Source: Geodermatophilus obscurus
GTDB taxonomy: Bacteria > Actinomycetota > Actinomycetes > Mycobacteriales > Geodermatophilaceae
NCBI RefSeq assembly: GCF_900115395.1
Contig: NZ_FOWE01000010.1
Coordinates: 124,001-188,000, forward strand
Direction of reading: 5' to 3'
DNA: 64,000 nt
Shown here piece by piece: positions 15,650-25,795 of this stretch. Each line of letters starts with the position of its first letter. Position 1 is the stretch's first letter. Both the position numbers and the translations under genes were made by a program. The notes beneath the pieces were generated by a model. The model searched no databases. It saw only the letters and a program-made list of their open reading frames with translations, and was not told where the DNA came from.

Positions 15650-17019
15650 TCAGGCCCCGTGGGGAGGACCCGAGGACCTCGGCGCGTCGAGCACCTCCCT
15701 CGCCGTGGCGCGGCCCGATCGCACGGCGCCCTCCATGTAGCCGCTCCACTCGACGGCGTACTCGGAGCCGGCCCAGTGGACCCTGCCGACCGGCGGCCGC
15801 AGCGACTCCCCGAAGGCCGTCCAGACACCCGGGGCGAAGTGCGCGCCGTAGCAGCCGCGGGTGAACTCCTCCTCGCTCCAGTTCTTCTCGACGTAGGAGG
15901 TGGGGTGGGCGGCCTGCTCCCCGAAGTGCCGGACGAAGCAGCCCAGCACCTGACGACGCCGCTCGGCCTCGGACAGGCGCTGCCACCGGAGTGCCTCCCC
16001 TCCCTCCACGAAGCCGAGCAGGACACCGACCTCGGCCTCCGACGGTGAGACGTCGAAGGTGACCTTCACCGGGCCACGGTCGGACGCGGCCTGGCCGTTG
16101 AGGCCGTCCTCGCGCCAGAACGGCGTCGGGTAGGCCGCGAAGGCCTTCACCACCGTCCCCGCCGGGAGACGCTGGGTCAGCTGATCGCGGGCCGCGGGCA
16201 GGGGCGGGTCGTCGACGAGTCGCCCGGCGAGCGTGGGCGGGATGGCGACGACGACCCGGTCGGCGGCGTGCTCCCGGCCGGACCGGGTCCGCACCGTCAC
16301 GCCGGCACGGTCCTGGGTGATCGACGCGACGGGGTCGCCGAGCCGGACGTCGAGCCCCTCGGCCAGCCGCTCGGCGACCACCACGGAGCCACCGACGACC
16401 CGGTCCTGCTGCGCGCCGTGGTCGACCGCGACGAGGGTCTCCAGGTCGCCGTTGCCGACGGCGTAGCAGAGAGCGTGGAGCAACGAGATGTCACTGGCGT
16501 CGGCCGCGAAGACCGCCTCCGTCGCGATGTCGAAGTACGCACGGCCGCTGCGCGTCCGCAGCGTCCGCCGTACCCAGGTCCGGAAGGTCTGGCCGTCCAG
16601 CACGTCCGCGCGCGGGTGCGCCCAGGGGCGCGCCGGGTCCACGCTCCGGGCGAGCCGTCCGAAGCGCGACATCCCCTGGGCGAGATCGGTCAGCGCGAAC
16701 GGGCCGAGCCCCGGGACGGCACCCTTGCGCCCCTCCATGCGCGAACGCCTGCTGCCGAGCTCGACCACGAGCTCCCCTCGTCGTTCCACGTGCGGAACGT
16801 GGCGAGTCCGAGCTCCTCGACGAGCGCGTACATCCGCTGGTGGCCCTCGCCGATCCACGCGCCTCCCAGCTCGATCGGCCACCCCTCGACCACACCGCCC
16901 TCCAGGCGGCCACCGACCCTGTCCCGGGCCTCGAGGACGACCACCTCGGCGCCTCCCCGCTGCACTTCCCGCGCCGCGGTGAGACCGGCCAGTCCTGCGC
17001 CGACGACGACCACCCCCAC
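15650..17019 (-). pseudogene. Flavin monoamine oxidase, split by a one-base deletion
   Basis: From a GTG near 17019 the protein starts GVVVVGAGLAGLTAAREVQR, then LEARDRVGGRLEGG and PIELGGAWIGEGHQRMYAL: the FAD-binding start of amine oxidases (MAO/PAO family). At about 16772 the frame breaks in GACGAGGGGAGCTC; one more base would give NDEGELVVEL and continue in the second frame, which runs intact to the stop at 15650 (SDISLLHALCYAVGNGDLET; end VHWAGSEYAVEWSGYMEGAV, the second FAD contact). Both halves are well conserved, so the break is recent or a sequencing error. The family oxidises primary or polyamines to aldehydes with H2O2. Confidence 0.85.
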
Positions 17020-17233
17020 CAGACACCTGTCATCCGACCGGATCCGGTCAGTCGTGGACGAGCCGAGCTCCCGCGGACCTGCATAGCGCGCCGGTGTGCC
17101 CGGGCGGAAGGACCTCGGGGCCCGCCCCCGGCTGCGGCCACGCCTCGACGTACCGGGGCGCGGTCCTCGGCGGGGGACGTCGGGACGAGTGCCGCGCAGG
17201 GGCTCCGTCGACGTCGACGGGCCCGGTCGCGCC

Positions 17234-17815
17234 TCAGCCGTGCAGCGTCGGGCGGTAGACCAGCTCCTGGGTCCGGCCGTCGAGCGTGCGGCTCTCGAGC
17301 AGCTCGAGGTCGAAGTCGGCCGCGCCCGCGAAGACCGGCTCCGTCCCGGTCCGGCCGGTGATCACGGGGAAGACCGTCACCTGGACGCGGTCGACCAGGC
17401 CGGCGGCCATCAGCGCCCGGTTCATCGACAGGCTGCCGTGCGAGCGCAGCGGCACCGCCGACTCCTCCTTGAGCCGGGCGACGACGTCGACGGCGTCGCC
17501 GCTGACGAGGGTCGCGTCCGGCCAGTCGAGGGGGCCCTCGAGCGTCGTCGACACCACCGTCGTCGGCATGTCCCGCATCCGGGTGTTCACCGGGTCGAGC
17601 GCTCCGGAGGCGGCGCCCGGGCCCAGCATCTCCACGAACTCCCGGAAGGTGTGCGCGCCCAGGACCATCCGCTGGTCCGGGCCGTACGCGGCGAGGCGGC
17701 GGTCGAGGAACTCGGGGCCGTGCTTGCCCCAGTAGCCGCCCCAGTCACCGCGCTCGTCGAAGGAGCCGAAGCCGTCGAGGCTGCAGAAGACGTCGAAGGT
17801 GTACGTGGCGGTCAC
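17234..17815 (-). CDS. Dihydrofolate-reductase-like (RibD C-terminal) protein
   Basis: A 193-residue protein with the RibD C-terminal/DHFR-like fold: a start with FDVFCSLDGFGS, MVLGAHTFREFVEML, and the NADPH-site pattern LRSHGSLSMNRALMAAGLVD. These stand-alone homologues are common in actinobacteria and their substrates are mostly unknown. It uses a GTG start and is divergent from the DUF4349 gene. Confidence 0.88.
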   Translation of the reverse strand: MTATYTFDVFCSLDGFGSFDERGDWGGYWGKHGPEFLDRRLAAYGPDQRMVLGAHTFREFVEMLGPGAASGALDPVNTRMRDMPTTVVSTTLEGPLDWPDATLVSGDAVDVVARLKEESAVPLRSHGSLSMNRALMAAGLVDRVQVTVFPVITGRTGTEPVFAGAADFDLELLESRTLDGRTQELVYRPTLHG

Positions 17816-17943
17816 GGTGTGCTCCTCGCGTGCGGTCGGCCGGTCAGAGGTGCAGACCGGCGACCGCCCCGGGAGTCATCGCCGGTGTCACGATCACGCA
17901 TCGGCGCTGGTCGGCCGCGAGATTCCGGGCCTACCGTCCCGCC

Positions 17944-18831
17944 ATGAGGCGCTCCCTCGGCACGGCCATCGCGGCGCTGGCGCTCACCCTGCTCGTCGGC
18001 TGCACGGGCGGCGGCGCGGGCTCGGACAGCGCGGGCTCGGACAGCGCGGGCAGCGCCACCGACGTGGGCCCGGTCACCGCCGCCCCGGGAGATCCCGAGG
18101 TCGCCCCCGCCGAGGCCGACCCCGACCGGCAGGTGGTCCAGACCGCCACCGCCTCCGTCGCCGTCGAGGACCCGGCCGACGGCGCGCAGCGGGTCAGCGA
18201 GCTGGTGGAGTCCGTCGGCGGGCGGGTCGAGGAGCGCACCGAGCAGGCCGCGTCCGGGGAGGACGGGGTCGAGGGCGCCGTCGCCGACCTCGTGGTGCGG
18301 GTGCCGGCCGGGGAGCTGACCGGCGTCCTGGCCGACCTGGAGGACCTGGGCGACGTCGGCAGCGTGTCCGTGTCCCGCTCCGACGTGACCACCACGGCGG
18401 TCGACCTGGACGCGCGGATCTCGGCGCTGCAGACCTCGGTGGCGCGGCTGCAGGCCCTCATGGCCACCGCGGCCTCCACCGAGGCCCTGCTGGCGGCCGA
18501 GGGCGCCCTCTCCGACCGGCAGGAGGAGCTGGAGTCCCTGCGGTCCCAGCGCGCGCTGCTGGCGGACCGGGTGGAGCTGTCGACGCTGCACGTGCACCTC
18601 GAGCCGTTCGGCGTGGCGCCGGTCGGCGGACCGGGAGGCTTCCTCGACGGGCTCGGCACCGGGTGGCGGGCCCTGGTCACGGCGCTCGGCGCGGCGGTCG
18701 TCGTGCTCGGCGTCGCCCTCCCCTGGCTGGCACTGGCCGCGCTGGTCACCGCGGCGGTCCTGGTGCCGCTCCGCCTCACCCGGCGGCGGGCCGCCGTGGC
18801 AAGCGCGGCACCAACGCCGCCGCAGGACTGA
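17944..18831 (+). CDS. DUF4349 lipoprotein
   Basis: A 295-residue protein. The lipobox LLVGC places the lipidated Cys at residue 20. A Ser/Ala/Gly linker follows, then the DUF4349 domain: DRQVVQTATASVAVEDPADG, the paired-helix part TTAVDLDARISALQTSVARL and STLHVHLEP. One C-terminal transmembrane helix (LVTALGAAVVVLGVALPWLA) and a basic tail end it. This layout suggests an envelope protein anchored at both ends; function unknown. Its 5' region is partly duplicated at 15319-15480. Confidence 0.9.
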   Translation: MRRSLGTAIAALALTLLVGCTGGGAGSDSAGSDSAGSATDVGPVTAAPGDPEVAPAEADPDRQVVQTATASVAVEDPADGAQRVSELVESVGGRVEERTEQAASGEDGVEGAVADLVVRVPAGELTGVLADLEDLGDVGSVSVSRSDVTTTAVDLDARISALQTSVARLQALMATAASTEALLAAEGALSDRQEELESLRSQRALLADRVELSTLHVHLEPFGVAPVGGPGGFLDGLGTGWRALVTALGAAVVVLGVALPWLALAALVTAAVLVPLRLTRRRAAVASAAPTPPQD

Positions 18832-18838
18832 CGGGTCC

Positions 18839-20029
18839 TCACCCGGCGGACGACCGTCCCCGGCGGAGCACGAGGAGGACCGCGAGCCCCGCCGCGAGCG
18901 CCCAGAACGCGGCGCTCACCCCGGCGATCGCCACACCCGAGGCGGCCGTCGCGAACACGACGACGGCGGGGACCCGGTCGGCGGGCTCCGCGAGCGCCGC
19001 CTGCAGCGACGCGGCGAGGGTCGTCAGCAGCGCCAGCCCCGCGACCGCGGGCAGCACCCCGGCCGGGGCCAGCAGCACCAGCGCGCCCAACGCGGCGGAG
19101 GCGACGCCGATCAGGACGTGGACGACGCCCGCCGTCACGCTCGCGATCCAGCGCCGCGAGCGGTCCTCGCCCGCCTCCGGCCCGACGGCGAGCGCCGCGC
19201 TGATGGCGGCGAGGTTGACGGCGTGGCCCCCGGCCGGCGCGCCGGGCACGGTGCCGACGCCGGTCACGAGCATCGAGCGCCGCCAGGGCACGTCGTAGCC
19301 GAGACCCTTCATGACGGCGACGCCGGGGACGTTCTGCGAGGCCATCGTCACGAAGTAGAGCGGCACGGCGATACCGAACACCCCGGCCGGCGTGAACGCC
19401 GGGACCGTGAGCTCCACCCGGGGCACGAGCGTCGCGGGATCGACCGGGGCCCCCGAGGCCGCGACGTGGACGCCGATCACGAAGGCCGCGGTGAGGAAGG
19501 CGAGCGGCGCCGCCCAGCGCGGCAGGAGCCGCAGGGCCAGCAGCCAGGTGAGGACGACCGGCGCGACCGCGAGCGGGTTCGCCGCCAGCCCGGTGACCGG
19601 CCCGAGGCAGAGCTGGAACAGCACCCCGGCGAGCATCGCCTGGGCGACCGACGCCGGGATCCTGGCGATGAGCGCGCCCAGCTGCGGCACGAGGCCGGTG
19701 AGCACGACCAGCACGCCGGCGACGAGGAAGGCGCCGACCGCGGCGGGCCATCCTCCCTCCAGGGTGCCGGTCGAGGCGAGCAGGGCCGCACCGGGCGTCG
19801 ACCACGCGACGGTGATCGGCATCCGGGTCCACGCCGCGAGCAGGATGCAGGACAGGCCCATGGTCACCGTCACCGCGAGCAACCCGCTCGACGCCTGGCC
19901 GGCGTCCGCACCGACCCCGGCGAGACCGCTCAGGACGACGACGAAGGCGCTCGTGAAGCCGACGAGAGCCGACACCACCCCGGCCGAGACCGGCCGGAGC
20001 ACCCCGTCCGGCGCCGGGGCCGCCGTCAC
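18839..20029 (-). CDS. BenE-family (benzoate/H+ symporter-like) transporter
   Basis: A 396-residue protein with about twelve helices. The signature NPLAVAPVVLTWLLALRLLP, the SQNVPGVAVMKGLGY motif and GGHAVNLAAISAAL are typical of BenE/YdcO transporters. BenE imports benzoate with protons in Acinetobacter; no aromatic-degradation genes lie next to this one, so the substrate is open. It converges on the DUF4349 gene with seven bases between stops. Confidence 0.9.
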   Translation of the reverse strand: MTAAPAPDGVLRPVSAGVVSALVGFTSAFVVVLSGLAGVGADAGQASSGLLAVTVTMGLSCILLAAWTRMPITVAWSTPGAALLASTGTLEGGWPAAVGAFLVAGVLVVLTGLVPQLGALIARIPASVAQAMLAGVLFQLCLGPVTGLAANPLAVAPVVLTWLLALRLLPRWAAPLAFLTAAFVIGVHVAASGAPVDPATLVPRVELTVPAFTPAGVFGIAVPLYFVTMASQNVPGVAVMKGLGYDVPWRRSMLVTGVGTVPGAPAGGHAVNLAAISAALAVGPEAGEDRSRRWIASVTAGVVHVLIGVASAALGALVLLAPAGVLPAVAGLALLTTLAASLQAALAEPADRVPAVVVFATAASGVAIAGVSAAFWALAAGLAVLLVLRRGRSSAG

Positions 20030-20301
20030 GCGGCCACCCGGTGACCCGGCGTGGGACGCGGCTGCGGGTCGCGCGGTGCTGGACAGGCGGTCATCGGGCT
20101 CCTCGGTGTGGCGGGAGCCCAGGCGCGCGGCGGTCGTCGATCGACGGGGCCGCTCCCCGGTGGTGACCCACCTGCAGCGCCAGTCACGGCCCGTGCCGAG
20201 CCTGGAGCGAGTGCCCGGGCGCCGACGAGATCAGCCGCGCGCGTGCTCGTCGCGGACTGCCGGGCACCTGCCTCCGGTGACCACCGGAGGGGCGGACGAG
20301 C

Positions 20302-22203
20302 TCAGCGGGGGCGCTGGCCGAAGTTGGGGTGGAGGTCGTGCTCGGTGAACTCCCGGCCGAACTGGCGACGGAGGAACGCGTTTGTCGAGTAGCGCGTGGA
20401 GGAGAGGAAGAAGCGCTCCTCGTTGCTCCTGACCATGGCGAAGAAGGGATCGGCCGCGTCGGGGCCGAGGTCGAAGTTGTCGTAGTTGACGACGACGTGC
20501 ACCCGCCGGTCGAGCGCGGTGAACCGGCGGTGCAGCTCCCGGGCCAGGTCGTCGGCGTCGTGCGCCGTGACCAGCCGCAGCCCCTCGAAGTCGACGTAGA
20601 CGGTGTCGGTGGCCGCGTCGAGACGGAACCGCTCCTCCATGCCGACGGGAGGCCGGTCGCGCAGCCCCATGAGTCGGTCGCGGAAGATCGCCGCGTCCAT
20701 GGCGCGCAGGTCGTCGCTGATGTCGGGGGCGACGTCCATGTGGGCCAGCACGTCCCGTTCCACGTCGACGCCCGGGGCGACCTCGACCAGCTGCAGCCCC
20801 CGCTCGGTCAGCCGCAGGACGCACCGCTCGGTGACGTAGTGGACACCCTGCCCGCGCTCCGCGGCCAGGCGCCCGTTGAAGGTCACCTGCCCGACCCGGT
20901 CGCGGAACTTCGCGACCGCGCCGGTGTCGTCGATGACCAGCGCGCCGTCGCGCACCGCCACCCGCGAGCGGGCGGTGAACGTGCCGAGGAAGAAGACCGC
21001 CTTGGCGTTCTGGCTGATGTTGATGAAGCCGCCCGCACCGGCGAGCCGGCGACCGAACCGGCTGACGTTGACGTTGCCCTCCACGTCGGCCTCGGCCATG
21101 CCCAGGAACGCCTGGTCCAGCCCGCCGCCGTCGTAGAAGTCGAACTGGTAGGGCTGGTCGATGATCGCCTGCGGGTTGGCGACGGCGCCGAAGCTCAGCC
21201 CACCGGCCGGGATGCCGCCGACGCCGCCCGGCTCGACGGTCAGCGTGATCAGGTCGAGGATCCGCTCCTCGGCAGCCACCGACCCCACCCCCTCGGGGAT
21301 GCCGATCCCGAGGTTGACCACCGCGTTGGTCGACAGGAACATCGCGGCGCGACGGGCGATCACCTTGCGCGCGTCGAGGGGCATCGGGGCCAGCCCGGTG
21401 CTCGGCGCGACGACCTCTCCCGTGTAGGAGGGGTTGTAGACCTCGGCGAAGGTCTGGCCGTGGTTGGCGGGCTGCGCGACGACGACGGCGTCGACGAGGA
21501 TCCCGGGGACCTGCACCTCCCGCGGGCTCAGCGTCCGGTGCTCGGTGACCCGCTCGACCTGCACGATCACCACACCGCCGGAGTTCTTGGCCGCCTGCGC
21601 CATCGACAGCACCTCGAGGGTGAGCGCCTCGCGCTCCATCGTGATGTTGCCCTCGGGGTCGGCCGTCGTCCCGCGCAGCAGGGCCACGTGCACCGGCTGC
21701 GCGGGGAAGAACAGGTGCTCCTGCCCGCGCAGCGTCACCAGCTCGACCAGGTCCTCCGTGGTGCGCTCGTTCATCCGGCCGCCCCCGTGGCGCGGGTCGA
21801 CGAAGGTGCCGAGCCCGACCGTGGTCACCACCCCAGGACGGCCGCCGGCGATCTCCCGGAACAGGTGGCTGATCACGCCCTGCGGCCAGCAGTACGCCTC
21901 GATGCGCTCGTCGAGGGCCAGCGCGCCGAGCCTCGGCACGAGCCCCCAGTGCCCGCCGATGACCCGGCGCACCATGCCGTCGGCCCCGAAGTGGTTCAGC
22001 CCGCGCGTGCCGCCGTCGCCCTGGCCCGCCGCGTAGACCAGGGTGAGGTCCCGCGGCGAGCCGGTGGCCTCGAAGCGCCGTTCCAGCGCGAGCGCGAGCT
22101 CCTCGGCGAATCCGACGCCGACGAAACCGCCGGTCGCGACGGTGTCGCCGTCGAGGACGATCTGCGCCGCGGCGTCGGCCGAGATGACCTTGTTGCGCTG
22201 CAC
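20302..22203 (-). CDS. Acyl-CoA:carboxylate CoA-transferase with a C-terminal extension
   Basis: A 633-residue single-chain family I CoA-transferase (YdiF/propionate CoA-transferase type, alpha and beta halves fused). The alpha half starts [20 protein letters not shown]; the beta half has [18 protein letters not shown] and then [14 protein letters not shown], where the Glu of VEPGG is expected to form the CoA thioester. About 110 extra residues at the end (from [20 protein letters not shown] to [20 protein letters not shown]) form a further conserved part. It lies 13 bases after the carboxylate transporter gene, so together they probably import and activate a carboxylic acid. Confidence 0.92.
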   Translation of the reverse strand: MQRNKVISADAAAQIVLDGDTVATGGFVGVGFAEELALALERRFEATGSPRDLTLVYAAGQGDGGTRGLNHFGADGMVRRVIGGHWGLVPRLGALALDERIEAYCWPQGVISHLFREIAGGRPGVVTTVGLGTFVDPRHGGGRMNERTTEDLVELVTLRGQEHLFFPAQPVHVALLRGTTADPEGNITMEREALTLEVLSMAQAAKNSGGVVIVQVERVTEHRTLSPREVQVPGILVDAVVVAQPANHGQTFAEVYNPSYTGEVVAPSTGLAPMPLDARKVIARRAAMFLSTNAVVNLGIGIPEGVGSVAAEERILDLITLTVEPGGVGGIPAGGLSFGAVANPQAIIDQPYQFDFYDGGGLDQAFLGMAEADVEGNVNVSRFGRRLAGAGGFINISQNAKAVFFLGTFTARSRVAVRDGALVIDDTGAVAKFRDRVGQVTFNGRLAAERGQGVHYVTERCVLRLTERGLQLVEVAPGVDVERDVLAHMDVAPDISDDLRAMDAAIFRDRLMGLRDRPPVGMEERFRLDAATDTVYVDFEGLRLVTAHDADDLARELHRRFTALDRRVHVVVNYDNFDLGPDAADPFFAMVRSNEERFFLSSTRYSTNAFLRRQFGREFTEHDLHPNFGQRPR

Positions 22204-22216
22204 CGGACGGCGCGGC

Positions 22217-23581
22217 TCAGCGCCGGCCGGCGCCGGCCGTCGCCCGGTCGGCAGCGGGGTCGCGCGTCAGGTCGCTGTGCGCCGTCTCCCGGCTCAGCAC
22301 GACGGCGATCACCGTGAGCACCGCGGCACCGGCCAGGTACAGCGAGATCGGCGTGGAGCCGCCGTACTCGATCAGCAGCGCCGTGGCGATGATCGGCGCC
22401 AGGCTGCCCGCCACGATCGAGGACACCTGACCGGCCACCGACAGACCGCTGTAGCGCACCTGGGTGGAGAACAGCTCCGAGAAGAAGGACGCCTGCGGCC
22501 CGTACATCGCCCCGTGCAGGACCAGGCCCACCGTGCCGGCGAGCGCCAGCAGCCAGAACGACTGCGAGTCGTACAGGGCGAAGAAGACGAAGCCCCACAC
22601 CCCGATGCCCACGGCCCCGACCAGGTAGACCGGCCGGCGACCGAACCGGTCGGACGCCGCCCCCATGGCGGGGATGGCCACGAAGTGGACCGCGGAGGCG
22701 ATGAGTGCCGCGTTCAGCGCCGTGCCGCGGGACACCCCCGCCTCGTCCGTGGCGTAGGCCAGGGCGAACGCGGTGAAGAGGTAGTAGCCGATGTTCTCCG
22801 CCAGCCGGGCGCCGATGGCCAGGACGATCTCCCGCGGGTAGTCCCGCAGCACCTGGACGACGGGCAGCCGGGGAGCCTCCTCCGCGGTGGCGGCCTGCTC
22901 GCGGGCGGCCTGGAAGACCGGCGACTCCTCGATCGACACCCGGATCCAGAGGCCCACTGCCACCAGCACCGCGCTGAGCAGGAACGGGATGCGCCAGCCC
23001 CAGGTCTCGAACTGCTGGTCGGTGGTGAACGTCGAGACCAGCGCGAGGACGGCGACGGCGAGGAGGTTGCCCGCCGGGGCGCCGGCCTGCGGCCAGGAGG
23101 CCCAGTACCCGCGTCGCTCCGGCGTGCCGTACTCGGCGGCCATCAGCACCGCCCCGCCCCACTCACCTCCGAGGGCGAAGCCCTGCACCAGCCGGAGCAG
23201 GACGAGCAGGATCGGCGCCCACACGCCGATGGCCGCGTAGGTCGGCAGCAGCCCGATGAGGAACGTCGCGCCGCCCATCAGCATCAGCGTGATGACCAGC
23301 ATCTTCTTGCGGCCGACCTTGTCGCCGAAGTGGCCGAAGATCACCCCGCCGATCGGCCGGGCGGCGAAGCCCACGGCGTAGGTGGCGAAGGCCAGCAGCG
23401 TGCCGACGAGCGGGTCGAAGTCGGGGAAGAACAACCTGTTGAAGACCAGCGCGGCGGCCGAGCCGTAGAGGAAGAAGTCGTACCACTCCACGGTGGTGCC
23501 GACGAGGCTGGCGCCGACGACCTTGACGATGGACGTGCGCGACCCCGGCGGGACAGCGGCTTCCTGGTGAGACCTGGACAA
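22217..23581 (-). CDS. MFS transporter of the metabolite:H+ symporter family
   Basis: A 454-residue protein with twelve helices and the MHS-family signatures [27 protein letters not shown]-type [20 protein letters not shown] and [20 protein letters not shown]. Members (ShiA, ProP, KgtP) move organic acids or osmolytes with protons. The start is uncertain: TTG at 23581 is the best in-frame choice, and no ribosome site is obvious. It is upstream of the CoA-transferase gene in the same operon. Confidence 0.9.
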   Translation of the reverse strand: MSRSHQEAAVPPGSRTSIVKVVGASLVGTTVEWYDFFLYGSAAALVFNRLFFPDFDPLVGTLLAFATYAVGFAARPIGGVIFGHFGDKVGRKKMLVITLMLMGGATFLIGLLPTYAAIGVWAPILLVLLRLVQGFALGGEWGGAVLMAAEYGTPERRGYWASWPQAGAPAGNLLAVAVLALVSTFTTDQQFETWGWRIPFLLSAVLVAVGLWIRVSIEESPVFQAAREQAATAEEAPRLPVVQVLRDYPREIVLAIGARLAENIGYYLFTAFALAYATDEAGVSRGTALNAALIASAVHFVAIPAMGAASDRFGRRPVYLVGAVGIGVWGFVFFALYDSQSFWLLALAGTVGLVLHGAMYGPQASFFSELFSTQVRYSGLSVAGQVSSIVAGSLAPIIATALLIEYGGSTPISLYLAGAAVLTVIAVVLSRETAHSDLTRDPAADRATAGAGRR

Positions 23582-23912
23582 GGCTCATCCCCCTATGCGT
23601 GTGCAGGATCCGTCGAGGTTCCGGATGTCTCCGGCCGAGGGGCGGGAGCCCTCGGCGATCGGGGTGGTCGTCGCCGGTACGCGGTTCGGCGCCGCACGGG
23701 ACCAGGCAGGAGCCACAGATGGCTGTGCGGATCCACGGTCACCCCCTGCTGCCGGAGCTCCGGCCACAGCATCCCCGGGTCGCGGCACATCGGCGAGTTG
23801 CGGGCCTTCTCGATCCGGTGACCCGCGCCGGGCCACGGCAGAGGACCGCCGGCGAGGGAGGCCGCCACCTCGGGGGCGGGCGGTCACGACGTCTGGACGC
23901 GATCCCGGCCCG
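23582..23912. other. Intergenic stretch between the MHS transporter and the TspO-like gene
   Basis: A 91-codon minus-strand frame (23593-23868; includes MCRDPGMLWPELRQQGVTVD) looks protein-like in its middle but its end is low-complexity and I find no family. I leave it uncalled. It lies downstream of the TspO-like gene, so it could hold the end of that operon. Confidence 0.4.
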
Positions 23913-24392
23913 TCAGTCCCCGGTGCCCGAGGGGCGCCTCGGGTTCAGTCGCCACAGCCGGTACGTCCACGGCAGGTCGTAGGCGAGGACGTAGGCCGTG
24001 TACGGGGCCAGGGCGTTGCGCGAGCGTGCGTCCCCCATGACCGAGCGCTGCAGCGCCGCCAGGGGAACGACGAAGGCGCACAGCCCGACGAAGCCGGCAC
24101 GAGCGCTCCGGCGGCCGAAGAAGACCCCGTTCCAGGCCTCGTTGCCGACCAGGACCGCCAGGCTCCAGGCGGTGCTCCGGGCGTCGCGACGGTCGATGCT
24201 CCGTGCCAGCACGTAGCCGATGACGCCGTAGTAGAGCGCTCCCACCGCCAGGAAGGCGGGCAACGGCAACTGCCGGCGCGGAGCGGTGAGGCTCCGGAAC
24301 CAGGCCATCGCCCCCCTCCCGATGAAGGCGTTCCCCGCGACAGCGGCCACGCCCGTGCAGGCGCTCGCCTGGAGCACCGGTCGCCGCCTCAT
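23913..24392 (-). CDS. TspO/MBR-like tryptophan-rich membrane protein
   Basis: A 159-residue protein with five hydrophobic helices. Landmarks of the TspO/peripheral benzodiazepine receptor family: WFRSLTAPRRQLPLPAFLAV (compare WYxxLxKPxxxPP), NEAWNGVFFGRRSARAG (compare NxxWxxxFF) and the end WTYRLWRLNP. Bacterial TspO binds porphyrins and influences tetrapyrrole and oxidative-stress responses. The ATG overlaps the stop of the esterase-SRPBCC gene (ATGA), and this is the last gene of the six-gene operon. Confidence 0.8.
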   Translation of the reverse strand: MRRRPVLQASACTGVAAVAGNAFIGRGAMAWFRSLTAPRRQLPLPAFLAVGALYYGVIGYVLARSIDRRDARSTAWSLAVLVGNEAWNGVFFGRRSARAGFVGLCAFVVPLAALQRSVMGDARSRNALAPYTAYVLAYDLPWTYRLWRLNPRRPSGTGD

Positions 24393-25795
24393 GCCGTGCC
24401 CGATCCCGCGCCGCCGTCGTCGACCGCGCCGGCACGCGCCGGGTCCTCCGCCCGCCTCTTGAGCGCCTCGTTCATCGCCACGAAGGCGGGCAGGGTGTTC
24501 CGGTCCAGGGACGCGGCGACGAACGGGACGAGGACACCCCGGAAGGTCTCCTGCTGGACCAGCCGGGTACCGCCGGCCTGCGGCTGGAGCAGGAAGGTGT
24601 GCTCGGCGTCCATCAGCCCGGGCACACCCAACCTGCCGCGCCACCGCAGCTCCCGGTTGACGGCGACCTCGACCAGTCGGGGGCGCAGGGTCATCGCCCG
24701 GCCGCCGACCGGCTGCATCCTCAGCGTCAGCCGGCAGCCGGGACCCACGGTCCCCTCCGCCCGCACGATGAACGGGTTCCACTCCGGATACGCGGCGAGG
24801 TCGGTGAGCACCTCCCACACCCGTGCGGGCGTCGCCTCGATGTCGACGTCGGTGGACAGTCGCTCGGACATGGCGTTCTCCTCCGGTGGGGTGGGGGTCG
24901 GGGCAGCGGACGCCTGTTCGAGATCAAGACGCTCGCGGAGGAACGCGGCCTGGGCGGCCACTGCCCGATCCGCCGCGGGGCCGGCCCTGAGGGTGGGATA
25001 CGCGTGCAGGGCGCCGGGCTCCTCGAGGTGGTCGACGGCCACGCCGGCGTCCTGGAGCCGCCGGCGCAGCAGGCGGACGTCGTGCACGAGGATGTCGCGG
25101 GTTCCCGCGGTGATGTGCACGGGTGGGAGTCCGGCCAGGTCGCCGTGCAGCGGGGACAGCCGGTGGTCGCCCAGCGGGGTCCGGCTCGCGTAGGCCGCGG
25201 CCGACGGCTGCAGGAACTGCCGACTGAGGACCGGGTCGGCAGGCTCGGTCCCGGGGATCTGCGGATTGGTGAGGGTCAGGTCGACCCACGGCGCCACGAG
25301 CACCAGTGCCGCCGGCAGGGGGCTCCCGGCGGCGACCAGGGCCCGGGTCGCGGCGAGCGCCAGGGCACCACCGGAGCTGTCCCCTGCCAGCGCCCAGCGG
25401 CCCGCTCGCAGCACCCCGCTCGACGTCAGGGCCCGTAGAGCGGCGACGACGTCGTCCAGCGCCGCCGGGTGCGGGTGCTCCGGCGCGAGCCGGTAGTCGA
25501 TCACGACGGCGGCCACCGACAGCTCCGCGCCGAGCGCGGTCAACCAGCGCCACTGCCCGGACACCGGCCCCGTCACGTACGACCCGCCGTGCAGGAAGAC
25601 CAGCACGCCGCGGTCGGCCGCCGAGGGCCGGAGCCACGTGACGGGCACCCCGCCCGCGGTCCGCATCTCCACGTGCTGACCGGCCCGGAGCGGCGGACGG
25701 GGCATCCGCCCCAGCCGCTGGATGCGGACGTTGAGCGGGAAGGGCAACCGTGGCAGCCCCCGGCTGGCCAGGCGGTAGAGCGCCGTGCCGGTCAC
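24389..25795 (-). CDS. HSL-type esterase fused to an SRPBCC domain
   Basis: A 468-residue frame with two parts. Residues about 1-300 are a hormone-sensitive-lipase-family esterase: oxyanion motif HGGSYVTG (about 69-76), GDSSGG nucleophile elbow (Ser140), and a late HAYP. Residues 309-468 are an SRPBCC/polyketide-cyclase-like ligand-binding domain (DVDIEATPARVWEVLTDLAA, YPEWNPFIVRAEG). No stop separates them. However, ATG at 24871 (the first residue of the SRPBCC part) has GGAGGAG at ideal spacing, so a separate 160-residue SRPBCC protein may also be made. The GTG start overlaps the CPBP stop (GTGA). Confidence 0.85.
   Translation of the reverse strand: MTGTALYRLASRGLPRLPFPLNVRIQRLGRMPRPPLRAGQHVEMRTAGGVPVTWLRPSAADRGVLVFLHGGSYVTGPVSGQWRWLTALGAELSVAAVVIDYRLAPEHPHPAALDDVVAALRALTSSGVLRAGRWALAGDSSGGALALAATRALVAAGSPLPAALVLVAPWVDLTLTNPQIPGTEPADPVLSRQFLQPSAAAYASRTPLGDHRLSPLHGDLAGLPPVHITAGTRDILVHDVRLLRRRLQDAGVAVDHLEEPGALHAYPTLRAGPAADRAVAAQAAFLRERLDLEQASAAPTPTPPEENAMSERLSTDVDIEATPARVWEVLTDLAAYPEWNPFIVRAEGTVGPGCRLTLRMQPVGGRAMTLRPRLVEVAVNRELRWRGRLGVPGLMDAEHTFLLQPQAGGTRLVQQETFRGVLVPFVAASLDRNTLPAFVAMNEALKRRAEDPARAGAVDDGGAGSGTA

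Noticed and set aside
5040-15650. An integrase or phage gene that would explain the tRNA-end repeats
   Set aside because: I read both strands and found only the IS481 transposase; no tyrosine or serine recombinase is present.
23593-23868. A 91-codon minus-strand gene
   Set aside because: Its central part looks plausible, but the end is repetitive Pro/Arg/Ser, there is no ribosome site and no family match.
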